The notes under the pieces were generated by a model. That model saw only the letters and a program-made list of their open reading frames with translations, made no database searches and was not told where the DNA came from. Shown here in pieces: positions 12,901 to 22,490 of a DNA stretch of 64,000 bases. Position 1 is the first letter of the stretch, and each line of letters opens with the position of its first letter. A program made the translations under genes and the position numbers. The stretch comes from Diphasiastrum complanatum (Eukaryota > Streptophyta > Lycopodiopsida > Lycopodiales > Lycopodiaceae), in contig CM055106.1 of the NCBI GenBank assembly GCA_029204225.1, forward strand, positions 3,402,665 through 3,466,664. Reading direction: 5' to 3'.

Positions 12901-15900
12901 ATTTGACAAAACTATTCACCTTCTAGATCTATTAGTGTCTGCAAGTATCTGGTGAACATATCTTTGATATCAGGGTTAACCTTTATGTCCCGGTGGTTGA
13001 CTGTTTGCATCAGGATATAAGGATCCGCCAGAGGAAAAGTTCAAAGTCCCCTTGATTCAAAAAAAGGGACGTTTTTCTGTGACCTCTGAAGATCGGGAAC
13101 TCAACGAGGTGAAACATACGCATATGCTGGTATACATTAGTTTAGTGGTGAGAAAAAGTTTAACTTTGTATTTTTATCTTCTGGACTTAAGGCAAATATA
13201 TTGCTGATGGTTTTCTCTTAATTGCAGGATAACTACTCTATAAGACGAAATGGAAGTGCACAGGTTACTATGCCAAATGTCTTATTCTGAATGTATAAAG
13301 AACTTCAAATTGTTTTTCTCCTCCTTTAAGCAGCTTGGTGGTTTCATGACTTAGTTATGGAAAAAAGTTTTGAATATCCATTTAGTCAGGATTCAGGAAA
13401 ATTTGCATAGCATAATCATTTTAACTGCAAATTGATGGATCCAAATTTTTTCAGAAGATCAGGTCCACGAGCGTAATGTTCAATTAGAGCATTCGTGAGG
13501 CCAAATGACATCACCTTAAACGCATAAGACCACGACAAGTTCTAAATGCTGTTTTTGAGACATCTTTCGCTTTGATACAAACTTGATGATATCACGATCT
13601 AAAATCTATTTTACTAAAAACTTAGCCCTGTCGAGTTAATCAAACAACTCATTTACATGAGGCATAGGGTACTTGTTGACCTTTCCTAAAATATGCGGTT
13701 AATTGTTTAGTTAGTTCTTCATTCTTTGATCGGCTAACCTGATATAGAAGGTTTAGAAATGGGTGCAGTACCGGGTGCTAAATCAATAGCATGGTCTACA
13801 ATTCTACAAGGTGGTAGTGTTTCTGGCCATTTCAGTATTTTTGACCATGGTGTAATTGATGAAATTGTGGGTTGTCCCATCATCAATCATCACTCTCATC
13901 GTTCGATTGCCAATTTCCCCATGCATGCGTACTAACTTGATAGGCCCAAGATTGGAGGGTCTCCCTAGCATGGCAGAGGTCAATTGGCAATTATGTCCAT
14001 GATCTTCATGGAACACTTCTACTTCGGTAGCTGCCAAAGCAGACGGGAAACTAATGGTTTACACTAGGTGAACTTGTTTAATTTCTTTCTTTTTATCAAA
14101 CGGCCCCTTGGGACATTGTTTAACTATATACCCTTTGCCCATACAGACAAAGCATAAACGATCTTGTTTAGCTTTGTCATAATCTTCGGTTTTAATGGCT
14201 GGATTACCACTGGGTGTTTACGAGGGGTGAGTGGCTTCGACAAAAACTTGTCATACATACATGAGATCCAATGAAACATCCCTGTCTATGCTCAAAATCC
14301 AACATCTGTTTCTTGATCCTACGCAACAAGGGGCCATGACTTGCAAAAAAGACATGGGACATTGTTAGATTATCGAAAGGAACGAGTCATCAAAAAGCAC
14401 ACAAAAAGCGTTGAAAATTACACGAGTTCAAAAAACAAGATGAATCAAATAGCCCTATTGGGGGACAACCCTAACCTGGATACACATTCTATGTGTATGT
14501 CCTCCAGCCGTCCACATGATTTAATTATTTGATTCTGAAAGATAGAGATGTAGGAAAGTTAGATCACTATAATGGATTGCTTGTGGTACTATATTCACAA
14601 AGTAGCAATCTATTGTATTCTAAAGATACAGAGAAAAGTAGAACACATGAGATGAGCTTTAATTTACATTCATTCCAGGAGGGCTGTCTAATAAAATTGG
14701 CTGCATTTGACCTTTCGTAGAATATGCAGTTAATTGTTTAGCTATTTCTTCATGCAATTGGCTCTCTGCCATTTTACGGGAAACTGAGGGTATTCTCTTG
14801 TTAGTTCCTCTGAAGAGTTGGCCCTAAGCTATATAACCAATCCATTCTAAGAACTAAATTGGTATGGTCCAGATGCATGATTTGGAAATTAATGGTACCT
14901 GAATTTTTAAATCAAGATTATTGACCATCGTTTCCTAGACCTTCTTATTCTTGCCCTTGGCCAAAGATACTACATACCTATGCTGATTAGGCGTTTTTGG
15001 TAGTTTAAGTTTTTTGACCAAGTGATAATTGATGAAATAATGGGTGGCCCCATCGTCCACCATTACACTGACTGACTGGTTGCCAATCTTCCCATGCATG
15101 CGAACTAAATCGTGAGGCCCACAACTGGAGGGTCTCCCGAGCATAGCAGTGGTCAACTGGCAATTGTGTTCATGATCTTCATGAAACACTGTGATTTCAG
15201 TAGCTGCCGAATCGGAGATGGTTTGTAGTAAGTATACTTGTGTATCATTTTTCTTTTTATTGAACGGACCCTTTGACACTGTCTGATGATGTGTCCCTTG
15301 CCCATGCAAACAAAAGCATAAGCAATATTGCTTAGCTTTTTCATAATCCTCTGGCTTTAAGGGCTGGATTAAAGCAGGGCGTTTTTGAGGCATCTCGCTT
15401 TGTTTGTTTTTATTTGAGTTTTGACGTTTTAAGAATTTCTTTTTAAAGTTTGAAGTCTTTTGAGAGGACTTCTCAGAAGAAGGATGTTGCTTGGCTTTTC
15501 GTCTACCCACTGAATCGTCAAAGATTTGGGCAAACTTAATCGCTGGCTCTAGAGAAGTCGGAGAGCTATGCTGAACCTCCAATTTAGAGTCCTCTCTTAG
15601 GCCTCGGATAAATCCCACGAGTCTCTGATCTCTAGATTTGGAAAAAGCAGGATGGGAAGATGGCTTTGATACTAGTGTTAGATGCTATGAAATCACAGTA
15701 GGGCTAGCAAAGTCTGATCCACTCAGCCATCACATCCTTTTCTTATAGAGAGTGCTCCACCTAGCCCAGTGTAAGCTGATGGCATCCATTGTGCCAAGTG
15801 CTATGACACCTTTGCCAGTGTCACAGGACACCGAACTGTTGTATGCATTAGTACCTAACTTAGGACCTTATCTACTGTTGGGCCTTATGCTCAAGTTAGG

Positions 15901-18900
15901 CCTTACTGCTAAAGTATGGGCCCCATGGGTCTCTAACCCAATGTCGGGTCCATACGCTTATGCATGCCACTTACACAGTCCTACCCTATTGGGTGTATTA
16001 TCTGAACACTCCCCTGACAGTGGTTACTAGCATCTATCAGCCCTGTAGGGTTCGGCTTGCGTTACAAGTTCGTAACAGTGGTGGATTAAAACTTTCACTT
16101 TAGTATTAACTTTTACCCTGCCATGTTAGCTAAAAGCACATGCCATTTATTTTGTTTCAAGATAGTGTGGAGGGAATATTACTTAGTACTAGTTATCTCT
16201 TCATGCAGGCTTTCTCTCAGTCACTAGCTGCACCTCAGCTTTCTCTTCCAAATGGCAGTTCAAACACAGTTCCTGTGACGGCAATTTTACCTCATTTGCA
16301 ATCTCTTTGCAGCCATGTTGCAATTCAACAGGTGAGTTATCTGACTTGTCGTTGATTATCTCTAAATTCAGTCAATTATAACCACAAAACCTTGTTTACT
16401 GTTCCTATTCCAATATTTTCAAATAAGACTTGTTCTGCACGTGAGAAACAAATGAAAGAAACTATCATTTTTCTATAGATATTTCCCAAACGGTGTTCGA
16501 AATGAGAAATATTGTGTTGCTATTTTCTGGGAAAGGCAGATCTGAGTAATTTGTGCCATTCACTTATAGATATTACAGTAGCTGGATTGAGATAATAATC
16601 TTATTGGGGACAATGCTGGAAGTTCTAAAAGGTTAACAGACATTCAAAACTGATATGCTGATATTGCTGTCCATGCAGGATATCATCATGAATCTCATGA
16701 GTAGTTTGAACTCTGGTGAACACATCCCAGGTAATTTTAGAACATTGTAATGAAACAATACTTAATAATATGTCTTCACTTGCTATCGTGGAAAGGTTTT
16801 GGATGCGTTGTACATATAGATCGTGAATTTTTGTAAACTTGTGGCTTTTACTAAAGTTTTGTATGATCACCTCCTTGTGTGTTGACAGGACAGCGCTTGA
16901 ACCAGAATGGCTCAAAATTATCTGCAAGAAATGCAAGTTTTGGCCCCATTGATCTCTCGGTTTGTATTTCAAGCAGATATTTGAAGCTCCTAAGTCCTTT
17001 TAAGCTATATTTTTGTTTCTGGATTATGCTTTGTTGCAATTTGCATCTCTTGAAGCTCATCCAAACGTTCCAACTGTCGGTTATCCTGTAAATCTAACCT
17101 TTTGTAACAATCTTGATTCTGAGGTCTAGTTATTGACATTAGATTGCTCATTCTTCTCACAGAGCATGAGACATATTTTTGAATTGCATTAGCTCAGTTT
17201 TGATTATAAGTCCTAATTAGTCAGCATTACATGTACTTCAGCTATTATGCATATGTATTTATATTGTTGCTTGTAGGTTTTCGTGGAACATGATTAGACA
17301 TATTTCAGAGCTACATCATCTCTTCAACAGAAGTCACTCATTGAACTCCAACAATTTTCTTTTGATTAATCAATGAATGAATGTATGTTACACAGTTTTG
17401 AGGGAAATGTTAGGTTTTTATGCATCCTTTCTGATCACTTACATGTTTTTTGTGGTTTTTCTTTTGGGAGTCTTTTGAAATCCTGAAGTACAATGAATTC
17501 CTGAATGTAGTTCCTCTTTTCTAGGATAGGTTGAGCGCTGGGCAGGATGTTTTATCATGAAGACATTTCCTTGCGTGTAGTTTGCTCTCCATATTCATAG
17601 AGGTGATCAGGAAGATTTTGAACCTAGCAATGAGACAAAATTGTTAGAAGACAAAAAGCTAAGCATTCATACAACATCAAGTCCTATTAGAGAGGAGTGG
17701 CTGAAGCATGGTGCGACTCATTGCTGATGGACCTTGTGACACTAGAACCCGTTCCATTCCGGGTATAATTGCCTACTTGCGAGGGAGGTCATACTTTGTG
17801 AAGTCCATAGATAATTCAAGGATTGGGAAGAGTGCATAGAGATTAGCAAACATGTGGAGTGAGGCGATTGACCATATCAAGGCAGCAGATGTGGTGTAGT
17901 TTAGTTTATGGCTGATGGGGAGAATGCTAATAGGGCAGTAGGAGCTATTAATGAGGCTCATCCCACGCATTGCCCTTTGTCTCATTAATTTGCCGAAGGA
18001 CATTGAAGTTTGCATCACTATTAGCCTTCGGTTGATGTAGGGAAGTATGTGATGACTTTTATCACATGACCTCACTATATTTATGCTCTTTTGCAAGATT
18101 GCCTCCAAAGACCTAGTATTCCGAGACACGTTTTGTGTCGCAAACCTGTCTCTCCAAGCTTGTGAAACCAAAAGGTCGGTGCACCCCCTCTACGAGTCCT
18201 ACTTGCTATTCATGTCAGCTGGCACATGTCTTGTGGGTGATCAGTCCACCTCGCATGCATGTCACCTGTGACTTGTGAATATTGAGTGACTCATAGGGTA
18301 GCACCCCCATGCCCCTCCATGGACCTGTGACCAACTTGGTCACCCGGGCTGCTTGTCGGCTAGCATCTCTGACGATTAGGATCCTGACAGTCCTAGCGAA
18401 TCCCCAAGATACTCAGCCAGAGCTACCCAAGAGCGCCTCTCACCTTAGACCGAGGAGGTCTCTGAGAAGACGAGATGAACGAAGACTGAGAGCCGAGTAT
18501 GAGAGCCGAGAAGTACTAGTTAAGAATGACAAGTAGAAACCGTGTAAGCCTCATGGTGAATCTCGAAAGTTGGAATGACCATGTAGGAACTAATATTTCT
18601 AGGCAAATGTAATAAATGCAAGTATGCCCCTCTTAGAAAAGTAGAGTGAGCCGCCTTTTGATGGTGACCTCTAGTGGAGGAGATAATTCCACTTGTAATT
18701 TGTGTAATGTGGAAATGCCACTAGGATGCCGCCTAAGCAGCTCTCTTGCTTATTTAAGAGACTCCCCCTTTGTAGAAGGGAGCTTTTTGTGTAATGTATC
18801 TACTCCATGCTTAAATGAGAATAGCTTCCATGAGTTTGATGCATTCTTGAGCTCCTTGATCATTCTTGTTAATCAAGAAATGTGTGTTTCTTGATTCTTG

Positions 18901-19613
18901 GGCTCTCCAAAGTGCTGCCTAGTTTAGTTTTTTGTTCTTGTTTTATGGATTAATGCATGTCTAGATTAGTTTTAGTGTCTAGGATTTGATTCATTTCGTT
19001 TTTGCAGCAAGTAAAGTAGGAAACCATATGGTGTTCAACGAATCTGCACGCTGATTTCTTGGTTGAACACATTGATTTACATGTTTGGTATGGAATGCAT
19101 GTGAATACAGTTCAAGAGCGACCTCCCTGGATCGTCCTCTGACAGGCAGGGCAATCACTACATCGATATTAGTCCATTCTGCCTGATTCGGGCCTAAAAA
19201 CGAGCAAGATAACATGAGAAAGGCCCACAGCCTGGTAACAGGCAGAACAGATTCAATAACAAGTAGTAAAGAAGCAAGACGTAAGTCTACAGATTCTAGA
19301 GCAGGGAATCTGTCTACACTAAGAGAGACGATAATCGATAAGTAAATATACATAGCATATTAGGTGGTTGTGCTAATAGCTCCGGTGCGTAGGGGCGACT
19401 CTGAATTAACCACATTGACGATCGGCTTTTAAGCATTTGTCACTGGTGGTGCAAGGTTACCCTTTGAAGATTGGTCCATTAGATTCATAAGAGAGAAGAT
19501 GATCAATAAGCTTAGTATATATGGCATAAAAGGTGGTTTCATCAATGGTGGTGGCGGTGCTTGGGAAGCAATTCGTGCCAAAAGAAGGTTGATGATGGAA
19601 TATACAAAAGGCT

Positions 19614-19664
<51 letters not shown>

Positions 19665-21433
19665 CCATTACGAAAGAGCTTTTCTCACGATGAAGCAATT
19701 GTCTATACCCACATGTGATGGTGCTTTGGCAAGGAACTATTATGAAAGCTCTTTTCTCACAATGAATTGATTGTCTATAGCCACACTGTGTCCGTCATAC
19801 ATGGTTACGTGGTATAGTGAATGCTTGAACAACATGTATATGGAAGAGATCACACTCTTTGTGATTGTGTTGTATAAGTTGTATTGATGGAGAGGTGGCT
19901 GCATGGTACATGGACTTGATTAGGATCAGGGAGGGTAGCATTCATGCCCAATGCATATGGACTTTGGTAGGAATCCAACACTATTCAATAAGGTGTGAGT
20001 TATTTTCTAAGTTAAGTTCTCCCAATCAAAATGAGACGTATGTCCTTAAGAATCTGAAGATCAGGGTTTCAAAACAATAAAAATAAAGAATTCACTCAAA
20101 GCTTTGAAGTGCAAGAAATCAGATTACTGGCTACATCTAGCTTATGCAAGTAATTCTAGTTTCTTGCTTTCTCTTGACCTAAAGTTCTACAGCCCCCGGA
20201 GGGTTGTGCAGTACCTATGGTATGTCAGCAACATGCCCAATTGGTCGAAATGTAACAGAAGGAAATAGTGCACCACCACCCAAATAACTTTCAGAGACTG
20301 TATATATCACAAAGAGAGAAAATAGTACATTTATAGACAGACTTTTCTTCGCAGTACTGCTGCATGGTGAAACGGTCCCTGTTACGGGACGCATGTCTCA
20401 ACTCAGTATCTAAACGTGCTGTAAACAAGGCACAAACACAGTCTTGTAAGCGGACAATTAAAAACTGCTAAAACTGGAAACTGAGAAATAAACTGGGCTT
20501 ACCAAATTTAACACTCTCCCTTAAGCCCTAGTTTATTTTACATACAGAGAGCTTTTCTCTAAAAAATTCAAATTTATCAATACTTAAGGACTTAGTAAGT
20601 ATATCTGCTAGGTGGTGTTCAGTCCTGCAATGCATTACATCAATCTCGATTCTCATTAGATAGTAATTCTTCTCTAATGAAATGATACTTATTTCTATAT
20701 GTTTGGTGTGTGCATGAAATACATGTTTCTTAGCTAGCTGAATAGCACTCTGGCTATTACTCTGCAGGATGCCAATGTCTTCCATCATCCTTAACCCTAC
20801 TGCCTCCTGAGTCCTGCGTAGCTGAGCATAGGGCTTTGTCTTCTTGAAGTGTATAGCTGAAAAATACAGAGGCAGAAATCTAAGTTTGCCATATGTTTTT
20901 TGTTACCTATATTTAGCACAATCGTTCTCTGAAAAAGTAACTAGACTTTTGAAGCTATTTTACTTTGCATGCTTCAAGTGGGCTCGATTATCCTTCTTGT
21001 TGCTTTCCTCCAATTTGTTAAAAACTTCCTGGAAGGGTTGCGGCAACAATGTCACATAGTGCTTTCCTGAACAGTTGCAGTCCTGGTCAGAAAGGGAACA
21101 CAGTCTTTTGCATCAGTTAGCTGAGCTGCAAGTCAGGTAATAAGTTCTTAGAATATGTTCACACCCTAGATTCATCAATCGGCCTCTTTCTATGCCTGTT
21201 TCAATGGCATGAGTTCTATGAACTTTAAAGTATCATCTTGCAGGATTGCAACGCTTACAGATGAACTACAGGCAGCAAAGTTGCGAAATGTGCAGGTATA
21301 ATAGGTTATCGTGCAATATTAAACATTTCATGATGTTTGTGAATTAGTTTTCCATGCTGAATGTTTTAAATTATCACTGCAGCTTGAACGGCAATTGAAT
21401 GCAATTTTTAGTAAAGAAGAAGGAAGGATATAA
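216..21433 (+). CDS. STE20/SPS1-like Ser/Thr protein kinase (germinal-centre-kinase type), C-terminal 624 codons, 19 exons
   Basis: Exons by splice signal and phase: 216-340, 569-613, 8909-8990, 9186-9254, 9347-9517, 9638-9703, 9818-9886, 10015-10209, 10501-10526, 11128-11439, 12712-12869, 13014-13108, 13229-13264, 16209-16331, 16679-16730, 16889-16959, 21060-21136, 21244-21295, 21383-21433. They total 1875 nt, with phases consistent throughout, and end at TAA. The N-lobe and HRD loop lie left of the window, so the visible part begins at AGNIL. Visible residues: DFG at 16-18, activation segment GTPCW then MAPEV at 42-47, DIWSFG at 59-64, then the C-lobe ([10 protein letters not shown]). After the kinase domain come a plant-typical [12 protein letters not shown] block, a Ser-rich linker, [17 protein letters not shown], and a terminal coiled coil (ERQLNAIF). 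Such kinases phosphorylate Ser/Thr in stress or growth signalling; the substrate is unknown. It most resembles the Arabidopsis At1g79640/At5g14720 group. Exons 9 and 11 are the least certain. Confidence 0.9.
614..1425. other. Intron sequence, no recognisable element
   Basis: This is the first part of the 8.3-kb intron of the kinase gene. It is AT-rich and unique-looking, with no long reading frame, microsatellite or transposon motif that I can recognise. Confidence 0.6.
1426..2014. mobile_element. Small non-autonomous DNA transposon with 12-bp terminal inverted repeats
   Basis: The left end reads TAGTGTTTCCAC (1426-1437) and the right end reads GTGGAAACACTA (2003-2014), a perfect 12-bp inverted pair. 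The flanks carry ATCAT directly on both sides (1421-1425 and 2015-2019). Both subterminal regions are rich in GAATCG/CGATTC, as in the hAT element in the other gene's intron (54308-60027). There is no coding capacity. A hAT-type MITE is the likely class. The flanking bases also extend the inverted repeat with one mismatch, so the exact ends and target-site duplication are uncertain. Confidence 0.6.
2020..2140. repeat. GAATCG-rich palindromic patch beside the TIR element
   Basis: This short stretch alternates GATTCG, AATCGCGAATCG and AGAATCG. It is bounded by an inverted CTGGGT/ACCCAG pair and ends in a T-run. The motif is the same as in the neighbouring element's subterminal regions, so it may be the end of a second related insertion. 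Confidence 0.4.
2471..2640. repeat. GC-rich tandem hairpin array, about 5 units of 28-34 bp
   Basis: Each unit has a run of G, a short CAGTAG-like loop and a run of C, then a spacer such as GAAACAG. Every unit can therefore fold into a G/C hairpin. The array lies in otherwise AT-rich intron DNA. Similar G-run/C-run arrays occur inside some plant LTRs, but no LTR borders are clear here. Reading frames through it are low-complexity and not genes. Confidence 0.75.
2641..2899. other. Intron spacer, possibly an LTR remnant
   Basis: AT-rich DNA between the hairpin array and the LINE 3' end. The tail (TCTCTCTTTTCACCTAGCAC) looks like a retroelement U5, but no terminal TG/CA pair or primer site supports this. 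Confidence 0.3.
2900..4300 (-). pseudogene. LINE (non-LTR retrotransposon) ORF2 reverse transcriptase part, broken
   Basis: On the minus strand three frame-shifted pieces line up in RT order: [20 protein letters not shown] then [12 protein letters not shown] (3657-4058 into 3600s), [17 protein letters not shown] (3466-3660), and [20 protein letters not shown] with the catalytic [10 protein letters not shown] (2921-3283). The YADD motif is intact, but frameshifts and a missing segment around 3290-3465 show the element is dead. An upstream piece (3982-4290) links to the endonuclease half beyond an inserted repeat. ORF2 would make cDNA by target-primed reverse transcription. Confidence 0.87.
4305..4985. 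repeat. Dispersed repeat inserted in the LINE; inverted relative of 18080-18400
   Basis: This segment separates the LINE endonuclease half from its RT half and has no LINE coding. Bases 4494-4715 match the reverse complement of about 18180-18400 closely by eye; both contain GGTGGACTGATCACCCACA and CCCTATGATTCACTCAATAT or near versions. Bases 4770-4800 match around 18120-18160 more loosely. The family is unrecognised; an LTR or non-autonomous element is possible. Exact insertion borders were not resolved. Confidence 0.65.
4986..5560 (-). pseudogene. LINE ORF2 apurinic/apyrimidinic endonuclease domain, broken
   Basis: Minus-strand reading begins near [14 protein letters not shown] and continues to FLTETHES, which holds the glutamate of the ET motif found in LINE endonucleases, then GQGGVAYLY. 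After a frame change it continues to [13 protein letters not shown]. The order and spacing match the N-terminal nuclease of plant LINE ORF2, which nicks the target DNA. The domain stops where the inserted repeat begins, so its C-terminal His motif is not seen. Confidence 0.82.
5560..6437 (-). pseudogene. LINE ORF1-like region (coiled coil plus RNA-binding tail), broken
   Basis: This lies directly upstream of ORF2 on the minus strand. A possible start is the ATG at 6437 (MAKTGTKG) followed by a Pro/Ser-rich leader. The stretch 6185-5880 reads as a charged heptad-like coiled coil ([19 protein letters not shown]). The end (5739-5560) contains [13 protein letters not shown], like the conserved C-terminal part of LINE ORF1 proteins that bind the element RNA. 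Stops and frameshifts interrupt it. Assignment rests on position and this motif. Confidence 0.62.
6866..6899. repeat. (GA)n microsatellite
   Basis: Near-perfect GA run of about 17 units inside the 8.3-kb kinase intron, just beyond the LINE 5' end. Confidence 0.95.
6900..8908. other. Intron sequence, nothing firm
   Basis: The remaining 2 kb of the 8.3-kb intron. A CTCTAAGACCATGT string near 7337 resembles a degraded retroelement primer-site junction, but no LTR was found. Reading frames at 8067-8258 and 8602-8949 show no recognised domain. The second one overlaps exon 3 in another frame. Confidence 0.5.
8909..9886 (+). CDS. Kinase C-lobe exons 3-7 of the STE20-like gene
   Basis: This is the most compact and best-supported coding block of the kinase gene. 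Five exons with GT-AG borders and introns of 92-195 bp encode [20 protein letters not shown] (subdomains IX-X), the [16 protein letters not shown] loop typical of plant STE20/SPS1 kinases, [19 protein letters not shown] (subdomain XI with the invariant Arg), and the [12 protein letters not shown] segment following the domain. The preceding intron (614-8908) splits the codon for Lys in NFKAD, with AA on one side and A on the other. Confidence 0.93.
10015..13264 (+). CDS. Linker and GRF-motif exons 8-13 of the STE20-like kinase
   Basis: Exons 8 (10015-10209) and 10 (11128-11439) are clear, but their phases do not join directly. A 26-nt microexon at 10501-10526 (KELHSASLK) supplies the missing two bases, at the cost of a weak GTCGTA donor. 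Exon 10 ends in phase 2, while the GRFSVTSED exon (13014-13108) needs phase 1. An exon at 12712-12869 (ending [10 protein letters not shown]) fixes this exactly, and its KSSG lies where related plant kinases also have KSSGG before the GRFSVTSE motif. Exon 13 is only 36 nt (13229-13264). The linker is Ser-, Arg- and Asp-rich and probably disordered. Confidence 0.72.
10418..10668 (+). repeat. Tandem duplication of a 26-nt microexon and its acceptor region
   Basis: Two imperfect copies of about 126 bp follow each other (about 10418-10545 and 10546-10668). Both carry TTAGCAT, CTTGCAAAAT and GAAGCA, then a T-rich tract, a CAG acceptor and a GCTGCATTCTGCA-like exon. Copy 1 is open (KELHSASLK) and fits the gene's phase. 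Copy 2 has TAG as its second codon and no GT donor, so it is a decayed pseudo-exon. Confidence 0.75.
13674..14340 (-). pseudogene. Ty3/gypsy gag-protease fragment, copy 1
   Basis: Minus-strand reading 14037-13804 gives [20 protein letters not shown] then [15 protein letters not shown], the retropepsin active-site region of gypsy elements (usually DSGATHNFI); here Ser is replaced by Asp. Bases 14040-14220 carry a degraded zinc-knuckle segment. The block is a direct-repeat relative of 14705-15665. It lies in the intron between kinase exons 13 and 14. Confidence 0.8.
14705..15665 (-). pseudogene. Ty3/gypsy gag-protease fragment, copy 2
   Basis: The 227-codon frame 15618-14935 runs from the gag C-terminus ([20 protein letters not shown], Lys-rich) through a degraded zinc knuckle to the protease motif [15 protein letters not shown]. 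The original knuckle is visible in another frame as [13 protein letters not shown], so a frameshift lies near 15300. In an intact element Gag packages the RNA and the protease cuts the polyprotein. Beyond the protease, 14705-14760 repeats 13674-13720. An AGTATCAAAG string near 15665-15676 is a weak primer-site candidate. Confidence 0.84.
15677..16208. other. Intron sequence, possible LTR remnant
   Basis: It begins TGTTAGATGC just beyond the weak primer-site candidate of the gypsy fragment and may be LTR-derived. No second border was found. There is no gene. Confidence 0.3.
16960..18079. other. Intron sequence without recognised genes
   Basis: The start of the 4.1-kb intron between kinase exons 16 and 17. 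A minus-strand reading frame (18171-17773) contains [19 protein letters not shown] but matches no family I know and has no coding context. Confidence 0.5.
18080..18970. repeat. Dispersed repeat, LTR-like, relative of 4305-4985
   Basis: Bases 18180-18400 match the reverse complement of 4494-4715. The right half (18660-18900) looks like an LTR R-U5 region: it is T-rich with ACTCCCCCTTTGTAGAAGGG and repeated TCTTGATTCTTG-like strings. No terminal repeats or primer site were found, so the class is open. Confidence 0.5.
18971..19613. other. Intron sequence, nothing recognised
   Basis: Mixed sequence with one open minus-strand stretch (around 19350-18991) lacking any known domain. Confidence 0.5.
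19614..19661. repeat. (CT)n microsatellite
   Basis: Perfect CT run of about 23 units. It is flanked on its right by a short near-duplicate (GAAAGAGCTTTTCTCACGATGAA and GAAAGCTCTTTTCTCACAATGAA types at 19670 and 19743). Confidence 0.95.
20110..20513 (-). mobile_element. Ty1/copia 3' LTR
   Basis: A 404-bp segment starting TGCAAG and ending TTTAACA in + orientation (TG...CA). On the minus strand it starts TGTTAAATTTGG right after a purine tract, AAGGGAGAG (polypurine tract, 20514-20525). A TATAAAT box lies in the middle on the minus strand. It directly follows the copia RNase H end, which fits a 3' LTR. Confidence 0.72.
20528..20843 (-). pseudogene. Ty1/copia RNase H C-terminal fragment
   Basis: The minus-strand frame reads [20 protein letters not shown] then [22 protein letters not shown] and [10 protein letters not shown], the standard end of a copia polyprotein. 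The usual D of the DNQSAI motif is S here. Upstream domains are missing, so only the 3' end of the element survives in this kinase intron, about 220 bp before exon 17. Confidence 0.85.
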
Positions 21434-21952
21434 AATGAGGAAGCTTCTGAAGGGAATTGGCGATTTCATTCTGCATATAGTGGATAGTGCGCACTATGTC
21501 TTAGTGAAGCTGGCAAACATGTTAAGCAAGCTATGTTAATGGAAAGTGCGGGATTCATCAATTTGAGCCTTGTCATCAGATGATCAACAAACGCAAGCAG
21601 AGCAGTGAACATGCGCAAATAATATGCCACCGGCAATCAAGTTGTTGGCATTTCAGAAAGAACAGGAGAGTTTGTCAAGGCTTTGAGTGTACAATGTATG
21701 TGACAGTCTAGTTCATTCGCACGTGGTGCATATCCAATTTATTTTTTTCCTTTACAAGTCTGTAAGATACATGTATTTTGTCAGAAAATCTAATGGTTAC
21801 ATATGATGTCACTCGACCAAAGTACCGACATGAACTTTGGAACCGAAGAATGCCCGTTATCTGAACTTTGTCTTGGGTTGGAGATGATCCTGAAATGATC
21901 CAGATATCTTATGTCTGTCTGGTGAACATGATTCTCTGAGTTGACCAAAGGG

Positions 21953-21954
<2 letters not shown>
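21434..21954 (+). other. Probable 3' UTR and downstream flank of the kinase gene
   Basis: The non-coding sequence after the TAA is T/A-rich. No AATAAA polyadenylation signal was identified with confidence. Confidence 0.4.

Positions 21955-21990
<36 letters not shown>
21955..21990. repeat. (CT)n microsatellite
   Basis: About 18 CT units, 520 bp downstream of the kinase stop codon. Confidence 0.95.
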
Positions 21991-21993
<3 letters not shown>

Positions 21994-22296
21994 GCACAAA
22001 AATCTTGCTGGATGAAAGTACAGGTGTCATTCAGGGTTGGAAAAAACCCTGTGTTTGCTTTCTTGATTGACCTGTTACTTGTTTTTAGTATGGAAGCATT
22101 TGCATTGGCAAGCATTTTCATAGATTGTTGTAAAAGGCTACCAATCAAGATTTGATAGAGATGGAGAGATGAACGTCTAAACTGGAAGCACCTTTCTTCT
22201 ACTATTTTGAAGGCGCTTCTCTAGTAGAAAGTGTATGCATATCTTGTGCCATTGATAGCTATGGCATTCTTATTTATAGATCATGATATATTCCAT

Positions 22297-22304
<8 letters not shown>

Positions 22305-22366
<62 letters not shown>
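22305..22366. repeat. (GA)n microsatellite
   Basis: About 31 perfect GA units. Confidence 0.95.
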
Positions 22367-22370
<4 letters not shown>

Positions 22371-22389
22371 TGCGATCGTGAAGGATTAT

Positions 22390-22490
22390 TCAATGGGGTT
22401 GGCTCAGTTGGTTAGCTTGGCATCCAAAGCTTCTTCAGTCCCAGGTCTTCCTTGGAAACCGAGATGCATTGTGAAGGTTTGAATGGCAAG
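22390..22490 (+). mobile_element. Possible tRNA-derived SINE head
   Basis: TGGCTCAGTTGG (from about 22402) matches the pol III A-box consensus. A degraded B-box-like string (CTTCTTCAGTCCC) follows about 35 bases later. There is no tRNA cloverleaf. The tail and target-site duplications were not found, so this is tentative. Confidence 0.35.

Noticed and set aside
12671-12955. 94-codon frame as a separate small gene
   Set aside because: Its central part (12712-12869) fits as a phase-consistent exon of the kinase gene; the remainder is intron.
17773-18171. 132-codon minus-strand frame as a gene
   Set aside because: It sits in a kinase intron, has no recognised domain, and overlaps the edge of a dispersed repeat.
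22390-22490. A functional tRNA gene
   Set aside because: Only the A-box is intact. The anticodon arm and acceptor stem do not pair.
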